From positions 29,092,245 through 29,156,244 of the forward strand of contig NC_081185.1 of the NCBI RefSeq assembly GCF_029867415.1: a stretch of 64,000 nt of DNA, in the 5' to 3' direction. A program made the position numbers and the translations under genes. Shown here in pieces: positions 48,542-62,278 of this stretch. The notes beneath the pieces are model-generated. The model was given only the letters and a program-made list of their open reading frames with translations. It was not told the DNA's origin and did not search any database. The stretch is from Vicia villosa (Eukaryota > Streptophyta > Magnoliopsida > Fabales > Fabaceae). The first letter of the stretch is position 1; every line of letters begins with the position of its first letter.

Positions 48542-50712
48542 TGTAACACCCTTCTAATCCCCGCGGAAAATAATAAATTAATTCAGAGTAAAACATGAAA
48601 ACAAGGGTGCCACAATTCCAATTAAAACAAATTTATTATAAATCCATTGTCATGCTTTCACTAAGGAACAATTCAACATAATACATAAACATCTCATGTT
48701 AACACAACGGAAAATTCATCATACGGATAAGCATAACATCATCTATGCAATATCCCACAGAATTAATACAATAACAACACGATAGAGCATCATCATAGAC
48801 TCTAAACTAGCGTTCCCCCAGTGTTACAATATCAGAGCATGACACCTGGCGCTACTCTAATACACTGACTTATGAGGTAATCCTCACCAAGTCGAAAGCA
48901 GCTATCCTCAATCTGAAAATGTCAACAGTAAGGGTGAGTCTCATTACAGTTAACAAATGTTATTGCATCTTAAATAACAACACATCATAGTTATATTATT
49001 CACCCAATTCCATTATATTCAGATTATCAGGAACATCTATCGTTTACACAAACATCAACAGAACACGTCTTTCACACAGACGTTCATATTCAACATTAAT
49101 TCAACAAAACACGCAATTAACACATCATCAATATTTACAACACTGGAATACTTCCAATCATGTTATAAAAGTATGCATATGTATGAACTGACACTATGCA
49201 TGTGGTACCAACCTCATCAAGCACAGATTCCACACAATGGGAATCATGCCCTTCACTGATCCAATCCAACACACCCTTATGGATACAGTATCATCATTGC
49301 ACATGAATGAATGCAACATATACAACATACTTATACCATCGTCAAGTCTAATGAGTAACATCGTCAAATACTCATTTCATCATCATCATCAACATCATTA
49401 TTATCATCATAGTATGTTTATATACATTAACATCATTCAAATACAGTCAATCATCATCCTAATCATCATCATTAAATAACATACATGTGTCCACATTAAT
49501 CATCATCATTAACAAGAAGAACACACATGTATCCACATCATTCCAACACAACTCAATCAACATCATATAATTCTCAACAAATTATCACATCATAATGTTT
49601 TTCAAAACAACATCTTATATTGTCACATTTCATCATATATGTCAACAATACACCATCCAATTAAACAAATCGTCACATAATTAATATTTCAACATAGCAT
49701 GTATTTAACATATCTCATCACATATATGTACGATACATAATTCACCAAGAAATAAAATCATATTTAAAAATAATTGGATTCAGATCTCATTTCATCATTT
49801 AAACACGTAGGCTATCTCAAAAGATTCATCGTGCTCGAAACGGCACTAAAAACGGACCTACGGTTCGAAAGTTACACATCATTTAACTTTTCAAGAAAAC
49901 AATTATCGCTACAGCACGCGGCGCAACCAAGACTTGCGGCGCGACCTGAACCACACAAACACGTTCGCGGCACCAACCTATGCACGCGGCGCGAAACGAG
50001 AAAACAAGTACGCCTTCGCGGCGTCAACACATGGACGCGGCGCGACCTGAGCGTATCACAACTTCTTGGAAATCTGCCCAACGGTTCGCGGCGCAAACAG
50101 AGGTTCACGGCCCGACCTGGTGATTTCACAGACTTTCGGGTCTGCGTCAGATCCTGCGATCTCACCCAATCTGAGTCCAAAATTGACTCTAAACATCATA
50201 TACAGGCAGTTAATCATCAATTGCATCATTATTCATCATCACACATCAAAACAACACATAATCAATCAATAATCCATGCAATTTTCATCAATTCATAACC
50301 TCCCCAAACCTAACATATAATTTAATTGACTCAACAACATCCCTAATCAATATTATTATCTAAGAACACGATAATAGATGATAATCGGAGAGTCCCCCCT
50401 TACCTTAGCCAAAGATTCTTGATTGGTTCTTTTCCTCTTTGTTCCTCTTCACATACCAGCTTCCCAATCTCTCATCTCCTCTGCTCTGCTTTTCACGTTC
50501 CTTTTCCTTATTCCCAATTCTTATTATTTTATAAAATAAACATTAATTGGAATAAGACCTTTACTAACATAACACCCCCTCATTCTTTAACATCACACAT
50601 GGCCCAACACCATAAACCATCCTTTTCCAATTAAATTCTACATATCACCAATAATTCTAATTATTAACTAAATTTCCATTTAAATTAAAAATTAAAATAT
50701 ACGAGTGTTACA
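48542..50712 (-). repeat. 3' LTR of the chromovirus-like element, 2,171 bp
   Basis: Plus-strand ends are TGTAACACCCTTC and CGAGTGTTACA, so the ends are inverted TGTAACAC/GTGTTACA. The preceding GAACC (48537-48541) is the likely target duplication. The interior has TCATCATCA-rich stretches (49375-49480) and a GCGGCGC-rich stretch (about 49915-50115). Confidence 0.75.
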
Positions 50713-51970
50713 ACTCTCCCCCACTAAAAGAGTTTCCGTCCTCGAAAACATACCTCAAGTAACCAGCTCGTATAAGAGTCCTTCACTTGACTCTCTAGCT
50801 CCTAATCAACATTACCATCAGTCAATCCTCAAAATCCATCTGTCATAACCAATAGGAAACATGTTTCATACATTCAAATCCCAGTTCTTACGTCGCATTT
50901 GACCCTCCAAAAGTATACCACTCATTATATCTCCAAAAAGATTAGCAACAATAGAACATAGGTACAACCTATACAATACGCTCCTCCACCGAGTAATACA
51001 ATTACACAATCCATAGTGTGATCATACTTGATCAACAATGCAGTAATGAATTCCATCTACCAAGCATACCAACCTGAGACACACTCTTTCATCTGAGCGA
51101 TAAAATAATACTTACACTTTTCACCAACTGCTTCCTTCAAGAAACTCAGTATTCATATTCCTATACTATTGAATTCCAATTATCTGGCTCCTCTTAAGTC
51201 ACACCATCAATTATCCAGCACTTTACATTCCGCTTTTTCTGCAATACTCTGATTACTCATCACAATCATCTATACTAAATAGCTTTATGAGTTTCACCCG
51301 ATTCCGACTCTCTTTACTCATTCATCCAAGAATCATTCCTCATCATTCATGGTACTAAACTACCACTTAGAAATCCTTACTCGCATCCAACAAAAACCAA
51401 TTCCTGATTTACTTCCTCTATTTAAACATCCTAACCATCAGAATAAGTACACACAAGTAATTATAATCACGCTCATCAGCCTCAATATACCATTGCTTAC
51501 CAAATAGCTCAACCGAGTCCCGCTCTCTACTAAGAATCAAATCAATTTCTCCCTTCATAGAGTATAATTCCTCATTATATCTGGAATCTACAATAACCCC
51601 TTAACAACAACACAAAATTATTACAACATCATATAGCATCAACTCTTCGTTTTAATTTCGCCGAATACATACTCGTTAACTACGTACAACCGTAATAACA
51701 TATTCATCATCTCGGCAATTATTCAAAAGAGTTATAATTCTTCGACACGACATCCTTACATCCACTGGATTCTAAATCCAACATATCGATTGATACATAT
51801 TCTCTATGTAGGCTTCCGACATATTAATTCCTTACTTCCCGCGAGTAGTACTCATAACACTACTCCACATCACACTTTCGCTGCGCGAATCTGATTATCC
51901 GTCTTAAGTCATTTTTCCATCATGTTGCACTCTTTCATATTCACTTCTTCATAAGTTCACACCACATAGG
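50713..51970 (-). other. internal remnant of the chromovirus-like element
   Basis: Minus-strand sequence leading to the polypurine tract at 50713-50727. No RT, integrase or chromodomain is readable. Stops are dense in all frames. A short TYPE-end phrase (EVCFRGRK) hints at the pol C-terminus. Confidence 0.45.
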
Positions 51971-54900
51971 TGTCGCACGCTCGCGAAAAATGAACAGAGT
52001 CGCCACCAATATATTTATCCCATAAGGGAAAGGAATATCAGAAAACCTAACAAAGGAAGGAACCAGGTCTTGCGACCAGAGAATCAAGGTACGGGAGTCG
52101 GTTACGCAAGGGGAAGGTATTAGCACCCCTCGCGCCCATCGTACTCGATGGTATCCACCTATGTTTGTTTCTATCTAAAGGGTGTATAACTATGTCTATG
52201 TCTAAATGCGAAATGAATGCAAAATGTAGGGAAAATAAAGAATTATACTCGCACGGGCCCTACCCCGCTGCCTACGTATCCTTTTCAGGAATCAGAGTTA
52301 CCGTAGCTCGGCTCACGATTTTCTGTTTGTTTTTGTGTTTTTTAGTTGGGCGGCGTTAACGCTCACGCTCTTGCATAAGGGATCGCCTAGGATGCAATGG
52401 AGCGGAGATAACTTGCCCTTAAGAAAAGAAAAAAGAGATTGGTTTGTGTCTTTTAGGGTAATTCCATGGTGGCAAGAACCTACTACAAGGCTTCGCACCA
52501 CTTCCTTACTTTGTTTTAAATCTGACAATTTATTAGTGTTTTAAGTGTTTTTGGTTGGTGTTTTTTTAAGGGAATTTGTTTGTGACTCAAATCATACCAA
52601 AAAGAGTTTTGTTTTGCATATTTAGAGAACGCACATCGAGGCCTACGCCACAATCGTTTCTCTAAATAACGGTTAAGAAATACATCGAGGTTTCACACCT
52701 CCATCATTTCTTCTCCGCTAAGTAAAGGAGATACAAAAAGAGTTTTTTGTGAATATTTAGAGAATGCACATCGAGGCCTACACCACGATCGTTTCTCTAA
52801 ACAACGGTTAAGAAATACATCGAAGCTTCACACTTCAATCATTTCTTCTCCGCTAAGTAGGAAAGAACATACATCGGGGCCTACACCCCAATCATTTCCT
52901 TCCTACTATGAAATATAGTAACGGTATGATCTTCATCGATATTTATTAAGTATTTTAAAAGTTGAAAGGGAAAAGAATGAAAGAAGGGAACTATTTCTAA
53001 ATCTAGTCTAAGTTGTCTATACAAGGGATTTAAAATGAAAAAACTATACAATTTATTAACAACAAAAAACTATACATGGAGTAGGTAAATGAAAATCAAT
53101 ATGCGACAAATAAAATTGAGAATTATAGCAAACAAATGATATTCACAAGCACACATACATCTATTAATTCCATACAAAAATCGAGACTAAAAATTAATTC
53201 CTAAATCTATTAACGAGTTTATTTACAAAGAAGTATTAAACAAAACGATTCAAACCTATGGTAAAAGATGATTAATTAAAGGTTTTAAAACAACTAAAAG
53301 AAATTAACAAAAATCATGACAATTATTCTCATAACCTAAAATGTCTATGAACAAATTTTTATGTATTTTTTATATTTGGAAGAAGAATTATGAGTTAAAA
53401 GTAAGAGAAAACAAAATAAAAATAAAAATAAAGCCTAAACTGCAAGGGGGGGGGGGGTATTATTTATTTTACAATGAACTAAAATGCAGTTTAGAAACGG
53501 ACTGGGCCTAAACAGGGAGGTGGAAACAACAATCTAGCGCTAAATCCCAACCTAGTAGCCTATGGTGTATTAGCATAGCAAGGGTGTGATTCTGAAAGTC
53601 CCAAGCCCATTTAACCTCGTGGCCCAACGCTACACTAACCCATTTGTTCATTTATTTCCACCATTATTGTATCAGCATTTGATTTTTATTTGGCAGCATG
53701 TGAAATTAATATGTAACGTGACATAGAACTATATCATCAATTGGTCATACCATACTTAAGTCACTAGATGACAAAACTATCACAACAGCCAGTCACAAGC
53801 TTGCATGTACTCATTCTAATCATATGAATACAACAAAAAAATTAAAAAGGGAAACCGACTCAATAGCCTCTTGCCACGTCGCGGCGGAGAGAAAGATAAC
53901 ACAAAATTCAGACGCCGGAGCTAGGGCTCCGGTCGTCTTCTCCGGTGGCCGCGCTCACTCATCCACCACGAAACGCCAGAAATGAAAGAAAAAATGGCAC
54001 TGTCCTACTCGGATTTTAATGCCGAATCTAGATCCACTATTGATTTTAGTCTACAGTCGCTTAACCAACAAGAACGAACACAAAACGTATGCACTAATCT
54101 GAACTTCAAGAGCAAATAAAAGAGAGCGCTCCTCTTATCGTACCACAGCCATACATGGAGCTTATCATCAATGAGACTCATAAATCATTAGAAACATGCA
54201 CTCGATTCAGCAGATGCAACACGCACAACCAAATACGCATTATAACTACGATGCTAAGAAGTTTTGGAAACACTTACCTGTTGAAGAAAATTTGATTGAA
54301 TCTTCAGGGAGTCCAACAACTGCTCCTTTTCTTGATGATAAAATGAATGGTAGCGATGCAAGATTGATTTGTGATGATGCTTCGGTTGTTGCGATTACTT
54401 CTTGGAGCGTCGGAGATGATGCTCAGGAACTTGATGAAGGTTAAGCCATGGAGGAGATAATGGTTCAGTTTTGGAGATTGGCGATGGCTAAGGGTTGTTA
54501 ACAGTTTGTTAGAGGTTGTTGCGATAGTGATGGTGGTATGGAGAAGATGATGATGGAGATTCGATGGAGGTGGAGGAGGTGGTTGTTGGTGGCGGAAGAG
54601 TGAAGATGATGAGAGTGATGGTGAAGGTTAGTTATGGAGATGGTAGTGGCAGGTTTGTTGTTGATTGATGAAGATGATGGAGATCCGAAGTGAAGAATGA
54701 AGGCTGTAATGGTGGTAGTTATGGCAGTTAGAACGGTTGGGGTTTGTTGATGGTGGTGGATTCAGTTAGGGGTTGTAAAGTTTGTTGGAGAATGATAAGA
54801 AGAAGAGAGAGTGGCGAAGATGAGTGAGAGTAGAGAGAGAATTTTGGAAAAAAATGAGAAAATATGAGAGTCCCCGATTTGTGAAAAGCTTTGTGTTTAT

Positions 54901-56537
54901 ATATGAGTGAGCATAACATAGGGAGTGTATGGGAGCTTATGGTATGGAACTTGTAGCTTAACATTTCCCCACAACTCAATGACCAAGGATAGGTATGCAA
55001 GGTAAGTCTTCAGGGGCTTTTTCACGTGTCATCATGGACTGCATGGCTTAGAGGGTAATGAGTAATAGCTTCTATGTTGCAGCCATGAAGTCGTGCCCAT
55101 GCCTCACTTTGTGTGCCTATATCTTCCTCCATAAGACACCATTCATTTCAAACTCAAAAGCAACATGAAGAGGGCATATGATTGATGAGTTTTGATGTTT
55201 GAGAGTTGTAAAGATGGGGTCTGGAACTTGCTCGAAAATATACTCAAACATCACTTGGCATGGCTGATCCCATCTTGCACGCAGACTTAGGTTTTAGGTC
55301 GTATTCATGGCAGGGTTGTGGCTTGGTCAGGGCATGACTTTGAGTGCCTCCATCTCGCTCATAGCGTATTTGAAATTAGTGATCTTAGGCCCATCAGATA
55401 GAGGGCATGGCACGGAACATTTTGGCACCAAGTTTGATCCCAATAGAAGTTTATAGAGCCTTAAAATTGACCTCCAAATTGGCATCCTAGGTGTTTGACA
55501 AAATGCGCATGCGTGACTTGGATTTCTGCCTGGCCAGAAGCATGATCTTGGCATTGTGAGGATGCGACTTTGAAGACTCATAATTGGTTCAATACTCACC
55601 CAAATGGATTAATTATTGTTTTATTGTGTAAAGGGCATAGCAAGGAATGGATTCATGCTATGTTTGAATTTGTAGGATCCCTGAATTTCCATATAATTGG
55701 CTTCAAAGTTGGCACGCCACGTGCACGATGAAATGTGTTACGTATGACCAGAAATGTGCCCAGCTTCATGACTTGAACAAATGAAATTTCCCAATTTCAA
55801 ACTCTCATATCTCTTGATCCAGGCTTCAAATGGAAAAGTGTTCAACTACAAAGTCGTTCTCCTCCATGAGAGGAACAACTTTGATGTTGTAAGTTTCCCC
55901 AAAAGGTTCCATTTGCCACGTGTAAAATGATGATGAAGTGGACTACTCACTAAAATTTTAAGAGCCAAAAATTTTCTAAGTACAAAACTTTCCTTTTTTT
56001 GATTATTTTATATTTTTGGCTACTTTTGTCAAACTCCCGATTTTATTCATTCCTCGACATTTCTTGACCGATTTTCCACCAAAAGTCGATATTCGAATAA
56101 TTCTCCTGATTTTGACCCAAAAGTCAACTGTTCTGATTTTTCCGACTATTGATGAAATTCCCGATTAAATCTCCCCTACAAATCAACTAAACACTTCCAC
56201 ACAAGCATCATGCCACTTCTCTCCATAAAATCAGCTCTTGATCAATGTATTTGACCAAAAAGTCGACTGCGTTGACTTTGGTCAAGAAACCCTAATTCAG
56301 GATAATCAGATGAACATCAAGCTTGTACTTTTCAACCAATACCTTGAGTCGAGAATGAGAAAACCCTGATTTCAAAAGATCTTGGGCAAGATGATGACAC
56401 CTCATATTAGGCTTCAAGTTTCTTCTTCTGATCAAGGACCAATGATATGGATGTATGCGATGGTATGACCTAAATGGATGTACGTTTATGAATTGCAAGC
56501 CAGATAAATAAGGGTAGGACAAATTTGGGGTATGACA
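51971..56537 (-). repeat. 3' LTR of the Ogre-like element, 4,567 bp
   Basis: Plus-strand ends are TGTCGCACGCTCGCG and TTTGGGGTATGACA. It is preceded in minus-strand order by the polypurine-like tract at 56538-56550. A tandem repeat lies at about 52621-52915, and a G12-like homopolymer at about 53447. Reading frames inside are short and without recognised domains. Confidence 0.85.
52621..52915. repeat. tandem repeat, about 135-bp unit
   Basis: TTTAGAGAAYGCACATCGAGG ... CGTTTCTCTAAA-AACGGTTAAGAAATACATCGA... CATTTCTTCTCCGCTAAGTA occurs twice, with a third shortened unit (GAACATACATCGGGGCC) after it. Confidence 0.85.
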
Positions 56538-56868
56538 GCTGCCCCTATTTAATCGTCTTAAACCTGAAGGTGAGATTGGCGCTAGCCTTTCGAACATTCG
56601 AGGTAGAAGAAGATTAAATATCAAGACCTGAAATTTGTCCTGAGATGGTGGTGTAGGTGTTATCTTTATTTTTTGTTTGATATCTGCTGGGGAAAGAGAA
56701 TTTTGTTTTTGTTTTTCTGGTGGAAGAATTTACAGTGGGTAATGGGTTTGAATGGAGATAGCTTATAACGTGGTAGCGGTGCCGACACGGGGTTTTCAAA
56801 GAGAATGGTTGTATGAAACAATGATCGAAAGAAAAAGACCTCGTGCGATTTACGACTCAACGTCAGGA

Positions 56869-57692
56869 CTGAAAGGAATAAGATCTCGTGGCGATCTAGG
56901 ACTCAACATCGAAAGAAGATCTCGTGGCGATCAACTCGTCAACAGAAGAAAAGGGAATAAGATCTCGTGGCGATCTTATGACTCAACATCGAAAGAAGAT
57001 CTCGTGGCGATCAACTCGTCAACAGAAGAAAAGGGAATAAGATCTCGTGGCGATCTTATGACTCAACATCGAGAAGATCTCGTGGCGATCAACTCGTCAA
57101 CAGAAGAAACGGGAATAAGATCTCGTGGCGATCTTATGACTCAACATCGAAAGAAGATCTCGTGGCGATCAACTCGTCAACAGAAGAAACGGGAATAAGA
57201 TCTCGTGGCGATCTTATGACTCAACATCGAAAGAAAATCTCGTGCGATTTTCCACACTTTGGAAAGGGATAAGATCTCGTGGCGATCTATGACTCAACAT
57301 CGAAAGAAGATCTCGTGGCGATCAACTCGTCAACAGAAGAAAAGGGAATAAGATCTCGTGGCGATCTTATGACTCAACATCGAAAGAAAGTCTCGTGCGA
57401 CTTTCCACACTTTGGAAAGGAATAAGATCTCGTGGCGATCTATGACTCAACATCAAAAGAAAATCTCGTGCGATTTTCCACACTTTGGAAAGGAATAAGA
57501 TCTCGTGGCGATCTATGACTCAACATCGAAAGAAGATCTCGTGGCGATCAACTCGTCAACAGAAGAAAAGGGAATAAGATCTCGTGGCGATCTTATGACT
57601 CAACATCGAAAGAAGATCTCGTGGCGATCAACTCGTCAACAGAAGAAAAGGGAATAAGATCTCGTGGCGATCTTATGACTCAACATCGACTC
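56869..57692. repeat. minisatellite, about 80-bp higher-order unit of two 40-bp subunits
   Basis: The core AAGATCTCGTGGCGATC recurs more than fifteen times, alternately followed by AACTCGTCAACAGAAGAAAA and TTATGACTCAACATCGAAAG. Some units are variants with a TTTTCCACACTTTGGAAAGG insert. It lies about 330 bp inside the internal region, near the polypurine tract. The frame at 56752-57198 translates the repeat and is not a gene. Confidence 0.95.
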
Positions 57693-60140
57693 GACATCGA
57701 GGGACAAAAGAAGACATTGTGTCAGACATTCATCAGAGATTGAAGATACCTCGCATCGGCACCGTGGTTGGAAGAGATTTGAAATGTAGTAGCAGATATC
57801 AATCGGAATTTGTAAGGACAACCTTTTGTGTGGGGATGTATTATTGTCTTGATTGAATGTTGATTTGTATTATCTGGCTTATGCTTTGTATGCATGTTTG
57901 AATTTTGATGCATGGCGTAATGCTCCATTTTGACGGATATGCTACGCTTTTGAGGATGCAATGTTATATGCAATGAGTACTAAATGCAGAGTGCCAAATA
58001 AAGGCATTAGTGAGGTAGACACTAGGGAGAATACCCTTGGCGTTAAGGACCATGTAGAGGTGCCAAAAGATATTGGACCTTGACTTGTAAGATGCACTTT
58101 TCTTTGACTTGAAGAATGGTTTCTGACTTCTCACCATGTGCCACTGCTTGGAGGATTTTCAGCTTGAGGAGATTCCCTCGATTCACCATGTTGGGGGTGA
58201 GAAATCCAGGTAATGAGCCTTGGTTAGGGAAGTAGGACGACTCCTAGGAGAAATAAACTCCTATGCTTGAGAAATGGAACGGACTCTCGGGAGAAATAAA
58301 CTTCGTGCTTGGGGAGAGACCAAGGTTCCAGGAGAAATAAACTCCTATTAGGGAGAGGACAATAAAACTCAGGAGATCGTGCCCCAAGTTTCATGACCCA
58401 TGAAGGAAATTGCCCCAGTGGATCCTTGGAGAGATTTGTCAAATCTCGACGTAACTGCCCCAGATTGGTGGAATTTGAGAGAGGTTAAACCTCGATTCAA
58501 TTGCCCCTGATTAGTTGAATTTGAGAGAGATTCCTCGACTTGATTGCCCCTGATTAGTTGAATTTGAGAGAGATTCCTCGACTTGATTGCCCCTGATTAG
58601 GTATATCTTACTAGAATCCTCAATCTTTCTTTGTTTTGAAGTCAAACAACATGGAAACAACTTTACCACGCTCAACGGAGTCTTCAAAGTCTTCCCCTCA
58701 GGGTAATCAAAGAAAGTATTAATTGTTCATGCCCAACGGAGTTCTTTGGATAGCTTGCCCCTTGGTGGTCAGCATTTGGGATGATTGGCTTTTACTCCTC
58801 GGAGTTCTCAAGTCTCTTGTACCTTGACATGATCAAGTTACTCACTGATTCTGATCTTTGAAAATTTCCTTGATGTTAAGTACATATTTTGCATGCAAAA
58901 GAATGTTAATTCTAAGAATGATAATTCTAATGCAAAGCCTATGTTAGTCTTGAAGTTTAAAGAAACTTTTTGTGGAATGAGGTTGCGACCTCTTGTGAAT
59001 GGATCACTAGTCGACACAACCTCAATTTTTGCATATGGAAGATAAAGCAAGCATACGATACCAACATGGATATGAGTTACGCTTCATTGGGATTCAGTTA
59101 AATGTTATCTCATCAGAGTGCGCTTTCAAAATAAACCCTACTTCAATTAGGACTTTTAAGGGTTGTAACTTGGCCAGGTTCACGGTTTTTAGAAAACAAA
59201 GGATTTTTAGGCTCAAAATTATTTGTACCCACCCCCTTCGTGATGTTCTCCATTCCTATGTTCAGTTAACTCGACACGAGTGTTCATCCCTCATAAGGAA
59301 TTTGAAATGGTTGAGGAATCAATGGGGTTCTTTGGACATGGCGGTCGCTCACCTTTTATTCTTCTGATTCATTATCACACGACTTTGTTCTTGCTTGGCA
59401 ATTTCATCATCTTTTCCTTTTGCCATTTTCTTTTCGTCTTATATTTTCATTATTTTTTCGCCATTTTTTTTTTGCTCTCTTTTTTCTTTTGAACAAGTCG
59501 TGTGACCTCGCATTATCTTTGATTCGTTGGAGGTGATTGCGACCGCCTCACTCCTTTGATTTGATGAAGGATTACCATTGTGGCATCGTCATCTCTCGAT
59601 CTCTTGATGGAATAAGGATAATCATTGCGGTCTTGACATTCCTCAACCTTTTGGAGGATAACCATTGTTGTATCCTTAGATGCATACCCTTTTGGTGAGT
59701 TTTGAAAGCTCGATCAAGTTAAATGAACACTACCCGGCCCCAAGGTTAAAATAAGGGTTTTTATGATTAGAAAAGAAACTTCTGCTTCAAGGCTCAAAGG
59801 GGTTAACGAGGGTCTATCTCCCTTATATCTCCGGTGTTTGGGGATTTGAAATAATGCCTGTACATCCTCAGTAGGGTTTCATTCAAAAACACACGATTAG
59901 AGATTTTGCATTTTTATTTTTCATCATTCTCCCTCAGCTTTTTGCCTAAGCAAGCGATTAGTAAAGTTGGTATCGTAATGCCAAAATATTATATGAGTGA
60001 AAACGAATGGATTTCTTCAAGACAAACATAAACAATGTATTATGATTTTCATTCAGAAATTAACAAGTTTTTACATGCAATCAGTGCTTAAACAAACAAT
60101 GAAATGTTACAAGTGAGAATGCAATAAGGAACTAAATGAA
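57693..60140. other. non-coding internal region of the Ogre-like element
   Basis: No protein domain was recognised. Short repeats include GGAGAAATAAACTCC-like units (58245-58350) and two copies of TTGAATTTGAGAGAGATTCC (about 58517 and 58557). Pyrimidine-rich runs occur at 59400-59490. Confidence 0.6.
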
Positions 60141-61130
60141 TGCCATTGTTGAGGAGACTTGACTCCGTCTGGACTTGTTGAGCTTGAATACTTTCTGCAG
60201 TTCCTTCCAAACACTTCAGATTACTTCAAAAGAGAACTCCAACGAAGTCACCCATGAGTCGTAAACTTTTGTCTTGCTTTAGGGATTCGAGCAATGCGAG
60301 TGATGCAATGCTCAAGATAAGAGTACGTCTTGCTTATCCCTCGTGCGGGAGCCCCAAGCATAGTTGCTAGAGTAGTAATCGCCATCATAAACGGGAAGAA
60401 TCTTGTATGATCATCAACTCAAGAGAGCTACTTGTGGTGAAGAAGACCCAATACTAGAATCTTAACCAATTGTGATTCCAACAAACAAGGAAACGAATGA
60501 GCACAAGGCAATAGAACCACATCAATTTGTTTCTCATGTTCTTCTTGTCTCTGTTAACTAGCAAGGCCACTGAGAAGGAGATCATGAGAAAAGGCAACTG
60601 ATATATGAAGTAGAACCTTGAGAATGAGAAGCATTGTGAAGAACACTCTTGATTATCACACGGAAGAAGATTCTGACGAAGTCATCCAGGAATTTGTAAT
60701 GCTTTTAGGGATTCGAGCAATGCGAATAATGCAATGTTCAAGATAAGAGGGCGTCTTGCTTATCCCTCGTGCGGGAGCCCCAAGCATATTCATTGAAGAA
60801 GTATTTGTCATCAAACATGGAGGAACCTTGCGTAGTCACCAAACTTAGAGATGCTACATGTTGTAAGGAAAGACCAAAACACCAACTGAAACACCAACCT
60901 CCACGGATACAACTGAGCATAAGAACCTTGAGAATGAGGGATGCTTCTACATAACATCTTGATTACTACTTGAAAGAGATTCTGACAAAGTCATCCAGGA
61001 ATTTGTAATGCTTTTATTATTATCATACCAACCAACTCAGACAAGGAAGTAGTCTTCAACAAAATAGGGAATATTGAAGTGAGAATACGGAAATGATGAT
61101 TGCCAATGTTGAGGAGCCTTGACTCCATTT
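60140..61130. repeat. diverged tandem duplication, about 425-bp unit
   Basis: GGGATTCGAGCAATGCGA...GCTTATCCCTCGTGCGGG occurs at about 60280 and 60708. GTCATCCAGGAATTTGTAATG occurs at about 60681 and 60984, and a GTTGAGGAG..TTGACTCC segment at about 60150 and 61108. The arms differ in many positions. No coding content is evident. Confidence 0.75.
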
Positions 61131-61183
61131 GGGCTTATTCTTCTTTTTTTTTTTGTGATACTTTCTGGAATACGGGCATTCAC

Positions 61184-62278
61184 TTATTCATGAACTCTTC
61201 GTTTTATGCGCAGGCCATTCGGAGTGAATGACATTACTTTGGAGTCAATGAGATCTTGGACTTTGTGTTTCAAAATATTACAATCCTCAGTTGAATGTCC
61301 AGATGTCCCAGAATGGTACTCACACCTTGCATTTAAGTCATATCCTTGAGGAATTGGTATTGGAGGGGGCTTAAACTCTCTTAGTTGGACCAAAGAATCC
61401 TTGAGCAAATGAGAAAGCAGCTGACTATAGGTCATAGGAATTGGGTCAATCCTTCTTGGTGGTCTCCTTGGCATTTGTGGACCCTGCTGATGACAATGAT
61501 TCCAGTACCCATTCTGTTCAGGTGTCTTCCTCTTTTGATTTGGCTGTGAAACAAATGGAGACTGATGAGGTGGGAAACCTGGAACCCAAGATGGTGCATT
61601 ATGCTTCTGATTTGAAGTAGATCTGACATAGAAGTATGAATCAACCTTTTCTTCCACCGCAGTTGGAACCCCATTTCCTCGAACAAACATACCCTTGGGG
61701 GTGAACAAAATCACTTTTGAATCAATGAGATCTTGAATTTGCTGCTTCAGCGCCCTACAATTCTCAATATCATGACCAGGTGCCCCAGAATGGAACTCAC
61801 ATCGAGCATTGGCATCAAAGGTGGGGGGAGGCTTTTCAGGCGTAGCCAATTCTCGTAGCTCAATCAACTGAAGCTCCAGCAAACGGGGAAGTAACTGAGC
61901 CTAAGGCATCAGGATAGGATTGAGAATTCTCTGAGGTATCTTAGGCTTTTTCCCACACATTTGGCCTCCTTGAAGAACAGATTGGCATGGAGGTAATGGC
62001 ACATGGAGTTGAGGAGGAACTTCCTGAGGTATTCCATGAGTGGGAAAGGATCCTACTGAAGAGAAGGGATCAACAACTTCTGTTGCAGCAGTAGGAACAA
62101 CATCCCCTTCCTTTCTTAGTACCTTTTTCAGAACTTCCATGACCAAACTCACTTGAGTCTTCAACTGACTGTTTTCCTCTTTTAGTGCACCCTGATTATG
62201 GACCAATTCTTGCATTTCCAACATAAGATGACCCATTTGTTCCCTCATCTCATCCATTTCCTCACGGAGTTGTTCCAT
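61184..62278 (-). pseudogene. Tat/Ogre gag remnant: coiled coil plus two zinc-knuckle-like modules, capsid region missing
   Basis: The minus-strand frame opens at MEQLREEMDEMREQMG (62278). A coiled-coil-like N-terminus (about 50 residues) is followed by a Pro-rich stretch. One in-frame TAG at 61901-61903 breaks it, then the frame continues to 61184. After the stop come two homologous modules: ANARCEFHSGAPGHDIENC ... DLIDSKV and NARCEYHSGTSGHSTEDC ... DLIDSKV, each ending in an FTP-N/K-G phrase. Such C..H..GH..E.C modules are typical of Tat-lineage gag. The retrotransposon capsid domain normally lying between the coil and the modules is absent, and no protease follows. It cannot form particles alone. 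A trans-mobilisation role is inference. Confidence 0.75.

Larger units (their letters stand above)
48542..51970 (-). mobile_element. chromovirus-like Ty3 element, 3' end only
   Basis: On the minus strand there is a decayed internal region (51970-50713) ending in a purine-rich tract, then an LTR (50712-48542). The end of the internal region, TTTTCGAGGACGG followed by TTTTAGTGGGGGAGAGT, is typical of the end of pol and polypurine tract in Tekay/Del-type chromoviruses. The rest is cut off by the Ogre-like insertion at 51971 and would continue beyond the window. Confidence 0.7.

Noticed and set aside
49774..50298. 174-codon frame in the chromovirus LTR
   Set aside because: It has no domain; its Arg-rich part comes from the GCGGCGC-rich repeats of the LTR.
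56752..57198. 148-codon Arg/Ser-rich reading frame, and a CRISPR-like look of regular repeats
   Set aside because: The repeat units are contiguous, include the supposed spacers and vary like a minisatellite; this is plant DNA with no cas genes.
61184..62278. Possibility that this is a host zinc-finger gene
   Set aside because: Its position between a primer site and a long LTR, and the Tat-type C..H..GH..E.C modules, identify it as retrotransposon gag.
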